Made by a program: the position numbers and the translations under genes. Positions 23,678 through 34,747 of a stretch of 64,000 nucleotides of DNA are shown here, in pieces. This DNA is from Patellaria atrata CBS 101060. Lineage: Eukaryota; Ascomycota; Dothideomycetes; Patellariales; Patellariaceae. The stretch is taken from contig MU006098.1 in assembly GCA_010093705.1 (NCBI GenBank), forward strand, positions 572,666 through 636,665, given 5' to 3'. Position 1 is the first letter of the stretch; every line of letters starts with the position of its first letter. The notes beneath the pieces were generated by a model. That model did no database searches and was not told where the DNA came from. It saw nothing but the letters and a program-made list of their open reading frames with translations.

Positions 23678-25250
23678 TCGCATAGCTTGAGTGCTTTCAA
23701 GTCAGAATCCTCAAGAATATAGATCTGGAGTCCCAGATAATCCATTCACGTTCAATATACAGTGATACACCAAGTATCGCGCCGGCCTTCTTTCTAATTC
23801 TGTCTATTACAGTACTCTTGATCCGTCTGCAGGGCCGTAGGTTGTAGTTGGCATATTTTGATCCTCATTCAAAGGGTTATACTCTAATCACCCACCATTG
23901 GAATCCAAAGGAAAGCTTGATCAGGCCACGGCGGAGCTCCTCCGCGCGCCGTCTCGCTCAATTAACCAGAGCATAAATAGACTTGGTTGACCAAGCAAAG
24001 AGGTATCAATTAGAAATTGCTTAGAGAACTCTAAAAATGTTCCAAAGCTAATGATGATAGAACATTGGTAAGGGGGCAAGTGAGTCTCTACCTAGGCTTA
24101 GCAGTACAGTTCCTTCACTCTCCAAGTCATGAAAACCATCTACTTACAGAATCATCTGCTGCATACAACTCTATCAGTCATTCCGTATTCTTGAATCTCA
24201 GTGCTCAGAGTCAAAGTTCTCCTCTCAGGCAGTTCATCTACCTCACTATTGAATTTCGGCTTACAATAAAGTTATTCTCGGAAGGGCCTGCAACTCAACT
24301 TTGCCTAATGATCAGAGTGTACGAACTATCCGCGGTTGTATAATCGTCTAAATATAAACAATCTCGACACCTTATGAAAAACCAAGCCATAAGCGTACAC
24401 TGGGTTGTAGATAGATAGCGTGTATTGACGAAGGATATAGACTGACAACTATCACGGCAGACAAAAGTATATTGACACTCTCAAATTTAGAGCTGTTATA
24501 TGATTATCCGAATGACTAACGTCTTTGTACGGTCCAGGTCACTCAATTCGAAAGAGGGAAAAGTACAGTAAAACATCTCTCCCGTTTGCGATTAAGATAA
24601 TCAAGTGGCCGGATTCGTCCCGGAACGATGCTGAAAATCTGGGGTTCCGCTTGGACCCTTGAAACCTTAGAGTATATTCCCGGTTCACATTTATTAATTA
24701 ATATTGCAGGGATACAGAACATTCGATTCTCTTTTCCACCAACACCATTGTATAATTGTATTAGTATGCAGCGACCAAATGGATTCCCCTACAAATACAG
24801 TTTTCGATTCTAGAATTCTAGTATATCTCATGAGCAAGGTATAACTTTTAGAAAAGGTACAGCTAATTATTAATTCATAATCGATACATGATTTTATACA
24901 AAAGAAAAAAAAGAAAGGTTAGTGCAATCCTGACACGAAGACCTGATCGATGATTACGCTAACGACCGTAGATTATTGGGTGTTGTATAGCTTCTGATCT
25001 CTAATTCATGGAAAAGAAATGTAGATACCACGGGCCTAGCTTCGTTTAATACACCTCGTCTCTCGTTGGACATAATATAAATCACTCGTTCTCAAGGATC
25101 TCCTCGTGACCGTTAATAGTGGAAGACGGTATTAATCATAATCTTCCGCCTGCACAGTAAAATATATAAAATCACTAGCCACTTCTCACCTTAGAACTGT
25201 GGAATGTCTTCACCTACGACCTCGGTCACTGTTGTGTAATTCATTACAGC
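23678..25250. other. Intergenic stretch upstream of the PL4 gene
   Basis: This is AT-leaning sequence with only short frames (92 codons at 24065, 61 at 24628) and no signatures. Its right end holds the PL4 promoter. Confidence 0.45.
25163..25170 (+). promoter_or_regulatory. Probable TATA box of the PL4 gene
   Basis: TATATAAA lies 81-88 nt before the ATG at 25251. The spacing matches TATA-like words ahead of two other genes in this window (56868 and 61467). Confidence 0.5.
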
Positions 25251-27353
25251 ATGCGTATTATTTCGACCATAGCTCTCGTGCTGCTGCACTCAGCGCGAGC
25301 TTTAGCAGCTTTCGGATACACTACGTCGGGTAACTCCATACGTGTTGATACTGGAGGTGGGCTGGTATATGATGTTAACAAGTCGGTTTTCCGGTTTCAC
25401 GTTTGTTAGATCTTTCTCATGGTTTAGGTCTAACGGCGATATAACGAGTCTCAAATATAATGGCGTCGAGTATCAGTCAAATGTCAAAATGTCCGCCATC
25501 AATTCGGGCCTCGGGACGTCTACGGTTTCTGCAGCGATGGTCAATGGTTACGTCAAGATCACAATAAAAGCGGGAGGTCTTCCTGTAACGCATTATTTCG
25601 TAGCCAAAAGCGGGGACCCTACTATCTACATGGCAACGTATATCACTGGAGAGGTTGATCCTGGTGAACTCCGCTGGTTAGCAAGAATGCGGAAAGAAGT
25701 GCTCCCAACAGGTGTGCATATGCCTGTATCTGAGATCGCAGGCTGCACTGCTTTCGAAGGCAAGGATACATTCAAATGTTCAAATGGACAAACGCGTTGC
25801 AAGATGTACTCCAGCGATAGGTTCATCGATGACATTGTCCATGGCGTTACTGGTACTAATGTTGGTATTTGGATGATCATGCCCGGAACCGCATATGAGA
25901 CTTCCGCAGGAGGGCCTTTCATGCGGGATATCAACAACCAGGGTGGTGATCAGCAGGAACTATATTGGTACATGAATAGTGGACATGTCCGGACTGAACC
26001 GTGGCGATTGGGTCTTATGGGCCCTTATGCAATGACATTCACGTAAGTTCTCGCAATTTCATAATCGCTTGAAGTAGTGCTGACACTGAGTGTAAGTACT
26101 GGGGCACGTCCATCTGGAGACCTTGACACGAGCTTCTTCTCCGGACTTGATATTCAAGGCTACGTAGCGAAGAGTGGGCGTGGTACTGTTTCCGGTTCCG
26201 CTACCGGTGTGCCTAGCAAGTTCGAAACTGTGCTCCACTGGTATAATGACAAAGCTCAATATTGGACTAAGGCAAGTGGAGGTAAGTACACATCACCTCT
26301 AATGAAGCCAGGATCATACGCCATGAAGATGTATCGGGGAGAATATCCCGTTGCCAGCTCCACTGTATCAGTGACCGCTGGAGGTACTACGACCAAGGAC
26401 ATCGCGTCAACCGAATCAAATCCTTCTGTCATATGGCGTGTCGGGGAGTTTGATGGACAGCCCTTCGAACTTAAGAACGGGGACAAGATTGAGCGTATGC
26501 ATCCGTCGGATTCAAGAATGTCCTCGTGGGGTGGAACTTACACTGTCGGCTCCTCGAGCTCTAAAGATTTCCCTATGGCCCTTTTTTCAAAGGCTGGTGG
26601 AACTGCAACAATCAACTTTGATCTCGCTTCCAACCAAGTTGTAGCCACCACTTTGCGCATTTCCACGACTTTGTCTTTCAAGGGGGGCAGACCAAATGCG
26701 AAGATCAACAGCTGGCAAGGAAATGATCCGGGAGCCCCTGTGAGTACTGTAATTGAGATCTCTACTAGAAGTTCTGTACTCATTATATACTCAGAAACTG
26801 ATTGACTCCCGTGGTGTAACTCGTGGCGCATACCGGGGCTACGGTGAACAATACTCCTGGAATGTTCCCGCCAGCGCCCTCAAAACCGGCCGCAACACGC
26901 TGACTCTCGGCGTGTACGGCAGTGGCGACGCAGAGTTCTTAAGCGCGAACTATATCGTTGATGCGATTGAGCTGCAAGGCCCTCGGGGAGCTAATAGTCC
27001 TAGTGAATCCGATTCAGGAACTCCTAGTAGTCAGGTGTCTTCGCAGCCAGTGCAGACCCCGAGCCCAACCCCAGACCCAATCCCAACACCGGCACCGACT
27101 CCGGAGCCACCTAGCGGAGGGGGTTGTGAGCAGAAGGAGTGGGCCCAATGCGGCGGGGTGAACTTTAGTGTATGATTTGTCCCAAAACTCTGTGACCCAG
27201 CTTTCCTACAAACGTACTGATAATGTTTAGGACTGCAAAACATGCGCAAGTGGACTAAAATGTGCATTAATCAATGGTAACCTCTCACTTGAAGTCTCTG
27301 GATACACCTGCTAACCTGAGACAGATTATTATTCTCAATGCCAGAAAGCTTGA
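25251..27353 (+). CDS. Secreted rhamnogalacturonan lyase (PL4) with C-terminal CBM1
   Basis: Exons are 25251-25381, 25428-26042, 26097-26739, 26795-27169, 27231-27276 and 27325-27353, giving 612 residues. The signal peptide is MRIISTIALVLLHSARALA. The catalytic region starts FGYTTSGNSIRVDTG and continues through DITSLKYNGVEYQ, then PGELRWLARMRKE and GGPFMRDINNQGGDQQELY, then the FnIII-like and CBM-like PL4 modules (GYVAKSGRG, WRVGEFDGQPFELKNGD, DSRGVTRGAYRG). A Pro/Thr linker precedes a CBM1 at about 574-612 (WAQCGG to YYSQC), spread over three exons. It cleaves the rhamnogalacturonan I backbone of pectin outside the cell. The intron 1 donor GTCGGT is unusual; it is chosen because it restores the VNKSNGDITS block. 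Intron 2 has an alternative acceptor six bases upstream. Confidence 0.92.
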
Positions 27354-29147
27354 AACTAAGAAACCATATTATGTACATAATATTCGATCGTTTCTTTCAC
27401 GAAGGTGTCGATTTATTAAATGTGTTTTTGATTTCCTAAACCTGTGCTCTTAGAGGTGAACAATGAGAGCACAAGTGATATCTCTGAGAATGTCTAACCA
27501 ATAAGAGACGAGCGCCAGCCCCTTGACAATTAAATTCAAGGTTCTCCAACAGTCCTTTAGTACAACACCCGATAAATTTCGTCCGCATCGAACTGTGACG
27601 ATTATCTTACTTCCAAACTCCTCTCCGCTGCCACTCTCACACTTCTCGGTCTATGAACAAGCATAGCCGATAGCTAATATGGCAATATAACACCCCCTTT
27701 TCATATCAGTGCTATTCCTTATCTCCTTGTTTCAAGAGCTAGCTTTATTCTAATCACACTATCAATTCGAGTTCTTAAACTTAGAACATATGCCGCGGCT
27801 CCTACCGTACGTGTCGGCAGAGGGTATAGAGCCGAAAAAATACTCAAAGGTGAGGGGGCCAAAAAGGAGCAAGAGAAAAATACTCGGATCTCATGTCGGA
27901 TTTAGCGGAAGACTCTGACTCTTAATTCCACAGGGAATGGGTTGAGTTGGATTCGTTTCCCTGAACAATATCATTTAAGCCAGTGGATGAAAGAAACGTA
28001 AAGACCACAAAGATCAAGGAGAGGCGCAGGGCCGGAGGGATACTCAATCCTAGGGAATATGCGTAGACCAGAAACTGAGAGCCCTAGGATAAATCCATTA
28101 GAATCTCCAAGCATAAATCCTTCCGAAGCATCGAAGACGGCAAATATGTCTCTTTCTTCCTTACTGCTGTGTTCCTTCTTTTTCTGGAACTCTTCTTCCG
28201 AACCACATACGGTGGCATTCCACCCCTGAGTTGGCCCAACCGAGGCGCTCTGCATGGAGTGGACCATATTTATATCCCTCTTATGCTATCAAGGCAAATT
28301 CGGAATCGACTCCCCAATGACTTTCAAGAAGAGCGGATGGATCATCCAATTCCACCGCGGAGTTCCGCACACCATGTACACCTTTCATAAAGCACAGGTT
28401 TTCTGCAGTAAGCAGCTCAATTCGTTCATGTTAACCTGGTACGGACACGCAACTCTCCCGTTGACACGTTCCTTAATTTCCCGAATATTTGAGCATAAGG
28501 CCCTACATTGCGTGACTGTGTATTTCTCTATCCAGACACGTGCCAGATACGAAATCGCCTGCTATTTGCCCAGCCGCATCCAGGCTACAACCATCGAAGA
28601 AGCTTCAGGATATTTGTTGTATCGCCGGTTGGATGCCGAGTTTTCTTTTTGGGTGTACCTTGTAATGTCTAGGACATTGGATGCACTCCTCATTACTGCC
28701 ACACCGGCTGCATGAAGACTCTCACAATTCATAATAGTTGTGTAAGTGTTTGCGTCTAAGACGAGCAACTGCAGTTGGTTTATTGTGGGTTCGGTGATAG
28801 GTTCAACCAGCATCCTGTTGCATACCGTAGATAGCACTCATTCGGTTGTTCATCATCCAATTCTCTTTGAGTAGTTAAATTCCCTTTCTCGTTTGGGAGA
28901 ATACCTGACAAAGTAAGACGTGTGGCTACGGGAAGGATCACGCTGTCCACCGTATGCAACAACATGTGGACCAACAGCTTCAGAACGGTAATTTCTGCGG
29001 GGTGATCCTGTAAATTAATGAACCTAGTCGTAGCCTTTAAAATCCGGTTGCGCTCGCATTCCACGGTCGAGCTATAGGAATTTATTCGAATTCAGTTCAC
29101 CAGCAACTATACTCAGGAATCGGTATCAAAATACGCAGCGAGTAACT
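27354..29147. other. Intergenic region with a possible minus-strand relic
   Basis: No gene is firmly supported. On the minus strand, 28559-29064 has two fairly long overlapping frames with plausible splice words between them (donor GTATTC and branch TTTAAC near 28905). They contain segments such as HPAEITVLKLLVHMLL and LLVLDANTYTTI. I cannot match these to a family and could not find a closed gene model. A 12-bp inverted word (TGTTGCATACGG type) at about 28813 and 28950 flanks nothing recognisable. Confidence 0.3.
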
Positions 29148-29997
29148 ATGACAAAACCTATCCGTGTACATATGTGTCGTACGTTACTTCTTCTCAAGCG
29201 TCTTAAAAATATATTAATCCATTCACAGCTCCAGGGCCGAATCCGTGGAAAGTCGTTATCATTCTGGAGGAGCTGGGTATACCATATGAAATCCATTCAT
29301 TCAAATTTGATGCCGTCAAAGAAAAGCCATTCACAGACCTCAACCCCAACGGTCGAGTCCCAGGTAAGTTTTCAGGATGGTAACGTAACAACACGTTTCC
29401 TAGGCTAATCGTTACTCAAAAGCTATCGAGGATCCTAATACCAATATTGTACTATGGGAATCCGGTGCCATTATTCAGTACCTGGTAGAGGAATATGACA
29501 CCCAAAAGGCCTTAACGTACGAAGCTTTGAAAGAGAAACATCAGCTGACCCAATGGCTCATGTTTCAAGTGAGCGGTCAGGGACCTTATTTCGGCCAAGC
29601 CAGTTGGTTCAACGTTTTACACGCCGAAAAGATCCCTTCAGCTATTGAGAGATACAATAACGAAGTCAAGCGAATCCTTGATGTTCTCGAGGGTTGCTTA
29701 GAAGGAAAAGAATGGCTTGTTGGCGATAAGATCACGTTCGCTGATCTTGCATTTCCAACCTGGAATGATAGAATCGATGCAATCATACTCTGTCCTCCAG
29801 AAGCCAAGTTTGAAGCTCATCCAAACGTGAAGGCGTGGCACGAAAGAATGACGTCGAGACCGTCATGGAAGAAGGCTATGGAGACGAGGGCAAAACTGAT
29901 GGACGAACAAGGGTTGATGCCCAACGGTATGCCAAAAGGGATCACGAACATGGCTGAGTATGAGGCGAAAATGAAGGCAGATGCTGCCATGCTTTAG
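29148..29997 (+). CDS. Glutathione S-transferase (Ure2p/GTT-like)
   Basis: Exons are 29148-29175, 29229-29363 and 29423-29997, giving 245 residues. The N-terminal thioredoxin fold (about 4-85) reads PGPNPWKVVIILEELGIPYE, then FTDLNPNGRVPAIEDP with the cis-proline of the glutathione site (VPA), and LWESGAIIQYL, where ESGAI contacts the gamma-glutamyl group. The helical C-terminal domain has WLVGDKITFADLAFPTW, the usual N-capping box. Fungal Ure2p-like transferases conjugate glutathione to electrophiles or reduce peroxides in the cytosol. The first exon is only 28 nt and its donor GTCGTA is non-ideal, but it gives the expected N-terminus. An Erg26-like pseudogene follows on the same strand. Confidence 0.9.
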
Positions 29998-31394
29998 CTA
30001 AAAGACAAATATATTGATAAACAAAATGGAGAATCGGCAAGGGATATGCAGCATTACGTACCTCCGCAGGAGCGAAGCAAGTCACAGAACGCAAGCTGTG
30101 AAACGTTCTAGTGGTCGTTGCGATATACCTAGCTTAGAGAAGAGGCTGAAGAGCTAGATAGTTCGAGATGGCTCTAAAAATATACGAAAAAAATAACTAC
30201 TCATGAAACCCTGTACTATAAGATACAGCAAACAATTTTCTACGGTGTTTAGCGCATCCTAAAGTACGATTCAGTGCAAAAATACACCCAATTATCATCC
30301 ATGTGATTCTCTCCTCGACATAGGATTTCTTCATACGAAATGGGGACGTGATCTGACGGGTATGTTAACGACCGTAGAAAATCAATTGCTGTACTTGACA
30401 GTACGTACCGAGGCATTCTACTCTTGAAACAATTTATGAATACTGAAAGTACGTTTTTCGTATGTTAACCTCACAAGTGCGGACTGGAGATCTGTGGCAG
30501 AGCAAGACTAAATCTTCAACTGTCAAGAAGGTCGTATAGATCATGTGTCCGCTTCCGAAATCGTTCTAAACTCTAGGCTTGTTTTTGATAATGTATCTCA
30601 TACCTGCGGTGGATGCGTCGCAAGGCGGTACGATTGCATGAGGGTGATAGGCTAGATTGCCTTCTCAGCGTGTTATAGTACAGGATTCCTGTCTCAAGAA
30701 GAGTATTACTGTATCCGTTAAAATTCTCAAGATGTCATCATAGAGATTGACAGCACAAATCTGGGGTATCTTGAGCCGCTTTTTGGGCGGTGCACCGGAT
30801 CTTTGCCTGGCCTATAGAGAATATCGGCAAGCCTAGAGAGAACAAAGCCTGAGCTAAAGAAGATAGGGAAAAATCGAAACGTTGGTAGGTGACAAAATTG
30901 TCGAAACCAAAAATTTAGTCTGGTCAATTGGAACACAATTTCTGAGCGATTCCCAATCTCTGTAAAAGCATCTTCAGTTCCTTAAAATGATATTGGTGCT
31001 ACTTCTACTAAGGTACTCAAGTCGAAATTTGTGAAGTCAAAGTAAGCTTCCAATCCAAATTTGAATTGTGAGAGGGCGGCACGGCTTGGCTGCACAGTCA
31101 GCATATTCAATCTGCACGCTAGCGGTATTTGGCCCTTTTTATTCTCCAGCTGCCCGTCTTCGTTATAAGTTAAGCTATCTGTTTGCCCTACAGTCTTTAA
31201 CTGACTCGATTATTCGACGGTTGTTACGACCTGAGTGATGTGATTTGGTTTACCCTGAGTTCTGGCCGTACCGCCCTTTCCCCCGCTTTGCCCTTGTATC
31301 GAATTTTGAATCGTTTATTCCCCAACGTAGAACTACACATCCATGGGTTACCTTGGCCTGACCATTACTGTAACGTAAATTTCATACACCAATA
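29998..31394. other. Intergenic stretch without a gene
   Basis: Frames are short and lack signatures (69 codons on the minus strand at 30727 is the longest). I see no tRNA or repeat. The right end would be the promoter of the broken dehydrogenase gene. Confidence 0.45.
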
Positions 31395-32530
31395 ATGAGT
31401 TCTGACCTGTCCTTTCAAACTGTCCTTGTTGTTGGAGGAGCCGATTTTCTTAGGCACCATCTTATGCAAGATATTCTAAACCTTATACCCATCAAATATG
31501 AACGCGTTCACGTTTCTGTCATAGACCTCAAATAAATAACAACCCCATCCAAGCAGTCAACTATTATGAAGTCGACATCAGTTCTCGTTATGATGTCAGT
31601 CGCGTCTTGCAACAGGTCAAGCCTAAAGTCATATTCCATACCGCAACACCAAATCCCTTCACCCCAGACCATACTTTACTGGAAAGGGTCAATGATTTTG
31701 GTACTCGCAACCTAATCAAATGCTCGAAAGAAGTAGGAACTGGCAAGGCCTTCTTCTACACCTCAAGTTCATCTATTGTTCGCGATCATCGGAATCCTCT
31801 TGTCAAAGCTAAGACCTCCCAGTCTAAGACCTCCCAGTTCTCTACTTTCCACGGCAACCCGAGTTCTACTCACACACCAAAGCACTTGCTTAAAGGTCGA
31901 TCCTCGCGGCTAATCGCACCGGGAATGATATGTTGACCGTTACCATACGCCCGGCTTCTATTTACGGAGAAGGAGATGAATTAACGACAGGTAACCTTAT
32001 ACGCAATGCTAGATCCGGTCACGCCAACATTCAGATCGGATCCGGAAGAAATATGTTCGACAATACGTATGTCAAAAATTGCACTTACGCTCATATTTTA
32101 GCTGCAGAAGCTCTTCTGATAAGCTTCTGCATCTTCTCCCCTTCTAAAAGAGGAGCGAGTTGAAGGTGAAGCTTTCTTTGTCATTAGCGATGATCCGCAT
32201 TTCTTTTGGGATACTAGTCGGCTTGTGGCCAGCATTGCAGAGTATTCTGTAGAAGAAAAAGATGTTAGAACCATTCCTTATTGGTTAATGATGCTGATTG
32301 CTTTCTTGAGTGAGTGGATCTATTGGGTTGGTACACTAGGGAGGAAAAGACCAAAGATGACGAGATGGGTTGTTCGACTGGTATCTATGGAGAGGACCTT
32401 TTGCATCGAGAAGATCAAAACGAGACTGGGATACCGACCCCTATTCAATACCGAGGAAAGCATGAGGCGAGCGGTCGGTTGGTTCTTAGACCAGGATCAT
32501 GCTGATGAAACAAGCAAGAAGGTTAAGTGA
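31395..32530 (+). pseudogene. Broken sterol dehydrogenase-like gene (3-beta-HSD/Erg26 family)
   Basis: The frame opens with a Rossmann start (TVLVVGGADFLRHHL), then FHTATPNP, FFYTSSSSIVR, FYSHTKAL with the YxxxK catalytic pair, TVTIRPASIYGEGDE, then FFVISDDPHFFWDTSR and a membrane-associated tail WLMMLIAFLSEWIYW. This order is that of NAD-dependent 3-beta-hydroxysteroid/sterol-4-carboxylate dehydrogenases. The pieces lie in different frames: a shift after the first 48 codons (VIDLK), an in-frame stop just after the YxxxK block, and another shift near 32125-32150. No GT-AG intron explains them. At least three lesions make this a pseudogene, with homology still clear, so the loss looks fairly recent. 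An active Erg26 copy is presumably elsewhere. Confidence 0.8.
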
Positions 32531-32715
32531 ATAGAGGTCGAAAGGTCCGGGTAATCAGTTGTAGAGAAGCACAATGTAACACAGTAGACAAAGGTTATCA
32601 GGCAATAGGTAGTGGTACAGGGGGTGGAAAACTATAACTCATAATTCAGATCAAGGTATTTCACTTCAGCATGTAGAACTAATCGGTTTAGAAAGGAGTG
32701 AAAACAAAGTCAGTG

Positions 32716-32868
32716 TTAGTTCATCCAGACGTGGCGTATCTTTGTCCACTCACCCAGCTTCACGAATGACTTGTTCGAAGTTGCATATCCTAAAGGCACA
32801 GAATAGTTTGTGCTTATCGGATCGCCAGTAAGACGGTTATTGTTGTACCCTGAGTACAAAGCCGGCAT
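32716..32868 (-). other. Short coding-like minus-strand frame beside the repeat
   Basis: A 50-codon frame runs from MPALYSGYNNN to TKIRHVWMN. Its composition looks protein-like, with a splice-like CTAG just upstream and a GTGAGA donor word at 32950. The open stretch beyond that donor (to about 33130) runs into the dispersed repeat copy. I do not recognise the product. It may be the tail of a gene partly overlapped by the repeat, or part of the repeat itself. Confidence 0.25.
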
Positions 32869-33051
32869 ATCTCTAGCTACTTGTTACAACGGGAGTCTAT
32901 ACTTATCAAGACAGAACTAGATAAGTCTAGAAACGCGCCTGGCTTCTCACTTAACGTGGTCAACCACTAAGGTAGGTTTGGCAAAGTGATAGGATACGTA
33001 TAACAAAGGCACTTCAAGTTGACGACACAACTTGCTGACTCCTTGACTTCG

Positions 33052-33390
33052 GGTAATGCTCACAATGAGACAAGACGTACTGTATGGAAACAGCGTAACA
33101 AGTGAAGTCAAGTTCAAAACCGTAACATCCAAATCTATGGGTAAGATTGATGGTAAGAATAACTACGAAGAATCTAAATACATGAGGGAAAGACCGTCCT
33201 TAAATATCCCTATCTTCCATAGTCAATTTGGTGGTGCTCCCACTGCTCCCGTGCTCCCATCCAGGGATCACTGGTAGCATGGGATCACGTCACGTGATCT
33301 CCGTGCTCGTTGTTCCGTTCCGACGTTCTCGTGCTACCACCCCACTGGTGATGCACCTTCTGCTGTCCTGTGGCCGTAACACTACTGAGG
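33052..33390. repeat. Dispersed repeat, copy 2
   Basis: Bases 33052-33185 are nearly identical to the start of the window and in the same direction. Related blocks continue to GCCGTAACA at about 33382. The middle is unlike copy 1: here GTGGTGCTCCCACTGCTCCC and a CAGGGATCACTGG segment, there a TGGTCAGTGG-rich segment. Whole limits cannot be fixed, because copy 1 is cut by the window. Unclassified; a decayed LTR-type fragment is one possibility. Confidence 0.7.
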
Positions 33391-34747
33391 TATAATAAGA
33401 ACGTAAGAATACCGTTTAAATAATCTTTAGACATAGAAAAACGATTAAGATCTCACTGTCATTATAATAGACTTAAGTTTCGCGGCACCAGTCCTATTCC
33501 AAAAAAAAAAAAATCCCGTAAAAACACGTCATTTTCCATCCCTTTCCATCCTATTTTCTCTACTATCTCCGTGCTGTGTCTACGTACATGTATTACTTTA
33601 GCGAATTCTATTTAATATTCAGATCAGGGCTAGAGAAGATTCTATGATATGTTACAGACGGTCTTGCTTCATATAATATTCTGGTAAGTTGTCCCCAATC
33701 CAGTGAAGGCTCACGTCGTCAATTTCTTTTTGTAAGCCGCGGGCGTCATTGTCTCTACTTACGGCTCTCCGGACCCGGTCGCGCTGATAACTTTCTTTTC
33801 CAACTCTCTTTTCTCGCCCCCCCCCCCTTTTTTTTGTCTTCTCTCAAGGTTTGGATATACAACATGATCACTCAGACCCATAGCTGCCCTTAGATCCGTA
33901 AAAGAAGAAATCGTAACCATTTCAAGAACCATACAAGAGAGAAATCGTGCCTGGAGACCGTGATAGCCCACCCTTATCCCCATCTCCCCCAATCTTCCTA
34001 AGACGCTTGCAAAAGCCCTACCACAATCGACCTCCCTCATCCCTCCTCATAATCCCCCAATCTAACGACAGTACATACCCTACGAAACCTCACCCCCAAC
34101 CCGGCGCCCAACCCCTCTCCTCTCCAAAGGCATCCCCAAGCACTTCCCTGTACCTTCTATCCCCCTTGTATGAGTCTCCTAAATGACTATCAACACCCTT
34201 CTGCGAAGGGAGGAGAGACCCAGTGTCCCTTCGACCTACCTATGTACTGTACGCTACTACGCATTGTCCACAAAACGGTATCCCCGTTAGAAAGGTAAGT
34301 TGAGTACCGAAACCCGGGAGGCGTATTACTACTACTTTCCCACACCTTCGTACTGTGATCTATATGTATGGTGCACTTTTACCCCAGGAGACACCTTGAT
34401 CAGATACCAAACACATACCTCGGAGCCGGAACGATACAAAAAACCAGGATGTGACAATTCCGTCTATGCTAAACTACTCAGTGCGGATATACTAGCGCTG
34501 CATATGCAAACCACCTATCCTATCCTATCCTATCCATGCATGCCATCTAATGACTGGGTATACTGTACAAAAAAACGCCCCTCCCCCCCCCCACCACCAC
34601 CACCACCCTCAGGCCTCTGACCCCGTTCCCTAATCCTCCGTCCCTCCATCAACCCCCTAAGTCCCCAAAAAAAAACCTTCAAACACCGAGAATCCCCTAA
34701 AACCCCATAATCCCTCTACCCCACCTGTACAGCACCCCAAAGGGGGT
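33391..34747. other. Intergenic stretch with homopolymer and C-rich runs
   Basis: No gene is supported. Simple tracts stand out: an A run at about 33500-33513, a C13-T9 junction near 33817-33838, and a C-run/CCA-repeat at about 34581-34611. The region 33940-34140 is rich in CCCCAA- and CCTC-type words. The C-rich part lies within about 170 nt of the BCAS3-like gene's stop. Confidence 0.5.

Noticed and set aside
28254-28715. 153-codon plus-strand frame
   Set aside because: It has no motif and lies opposite the minus-strand coding-like segment; likely chance.
28813-28962. Inverted 12-bp words as transposon ends
   Set aside because: Only about 120 bases lie between them, with no transposase and no target duplication.
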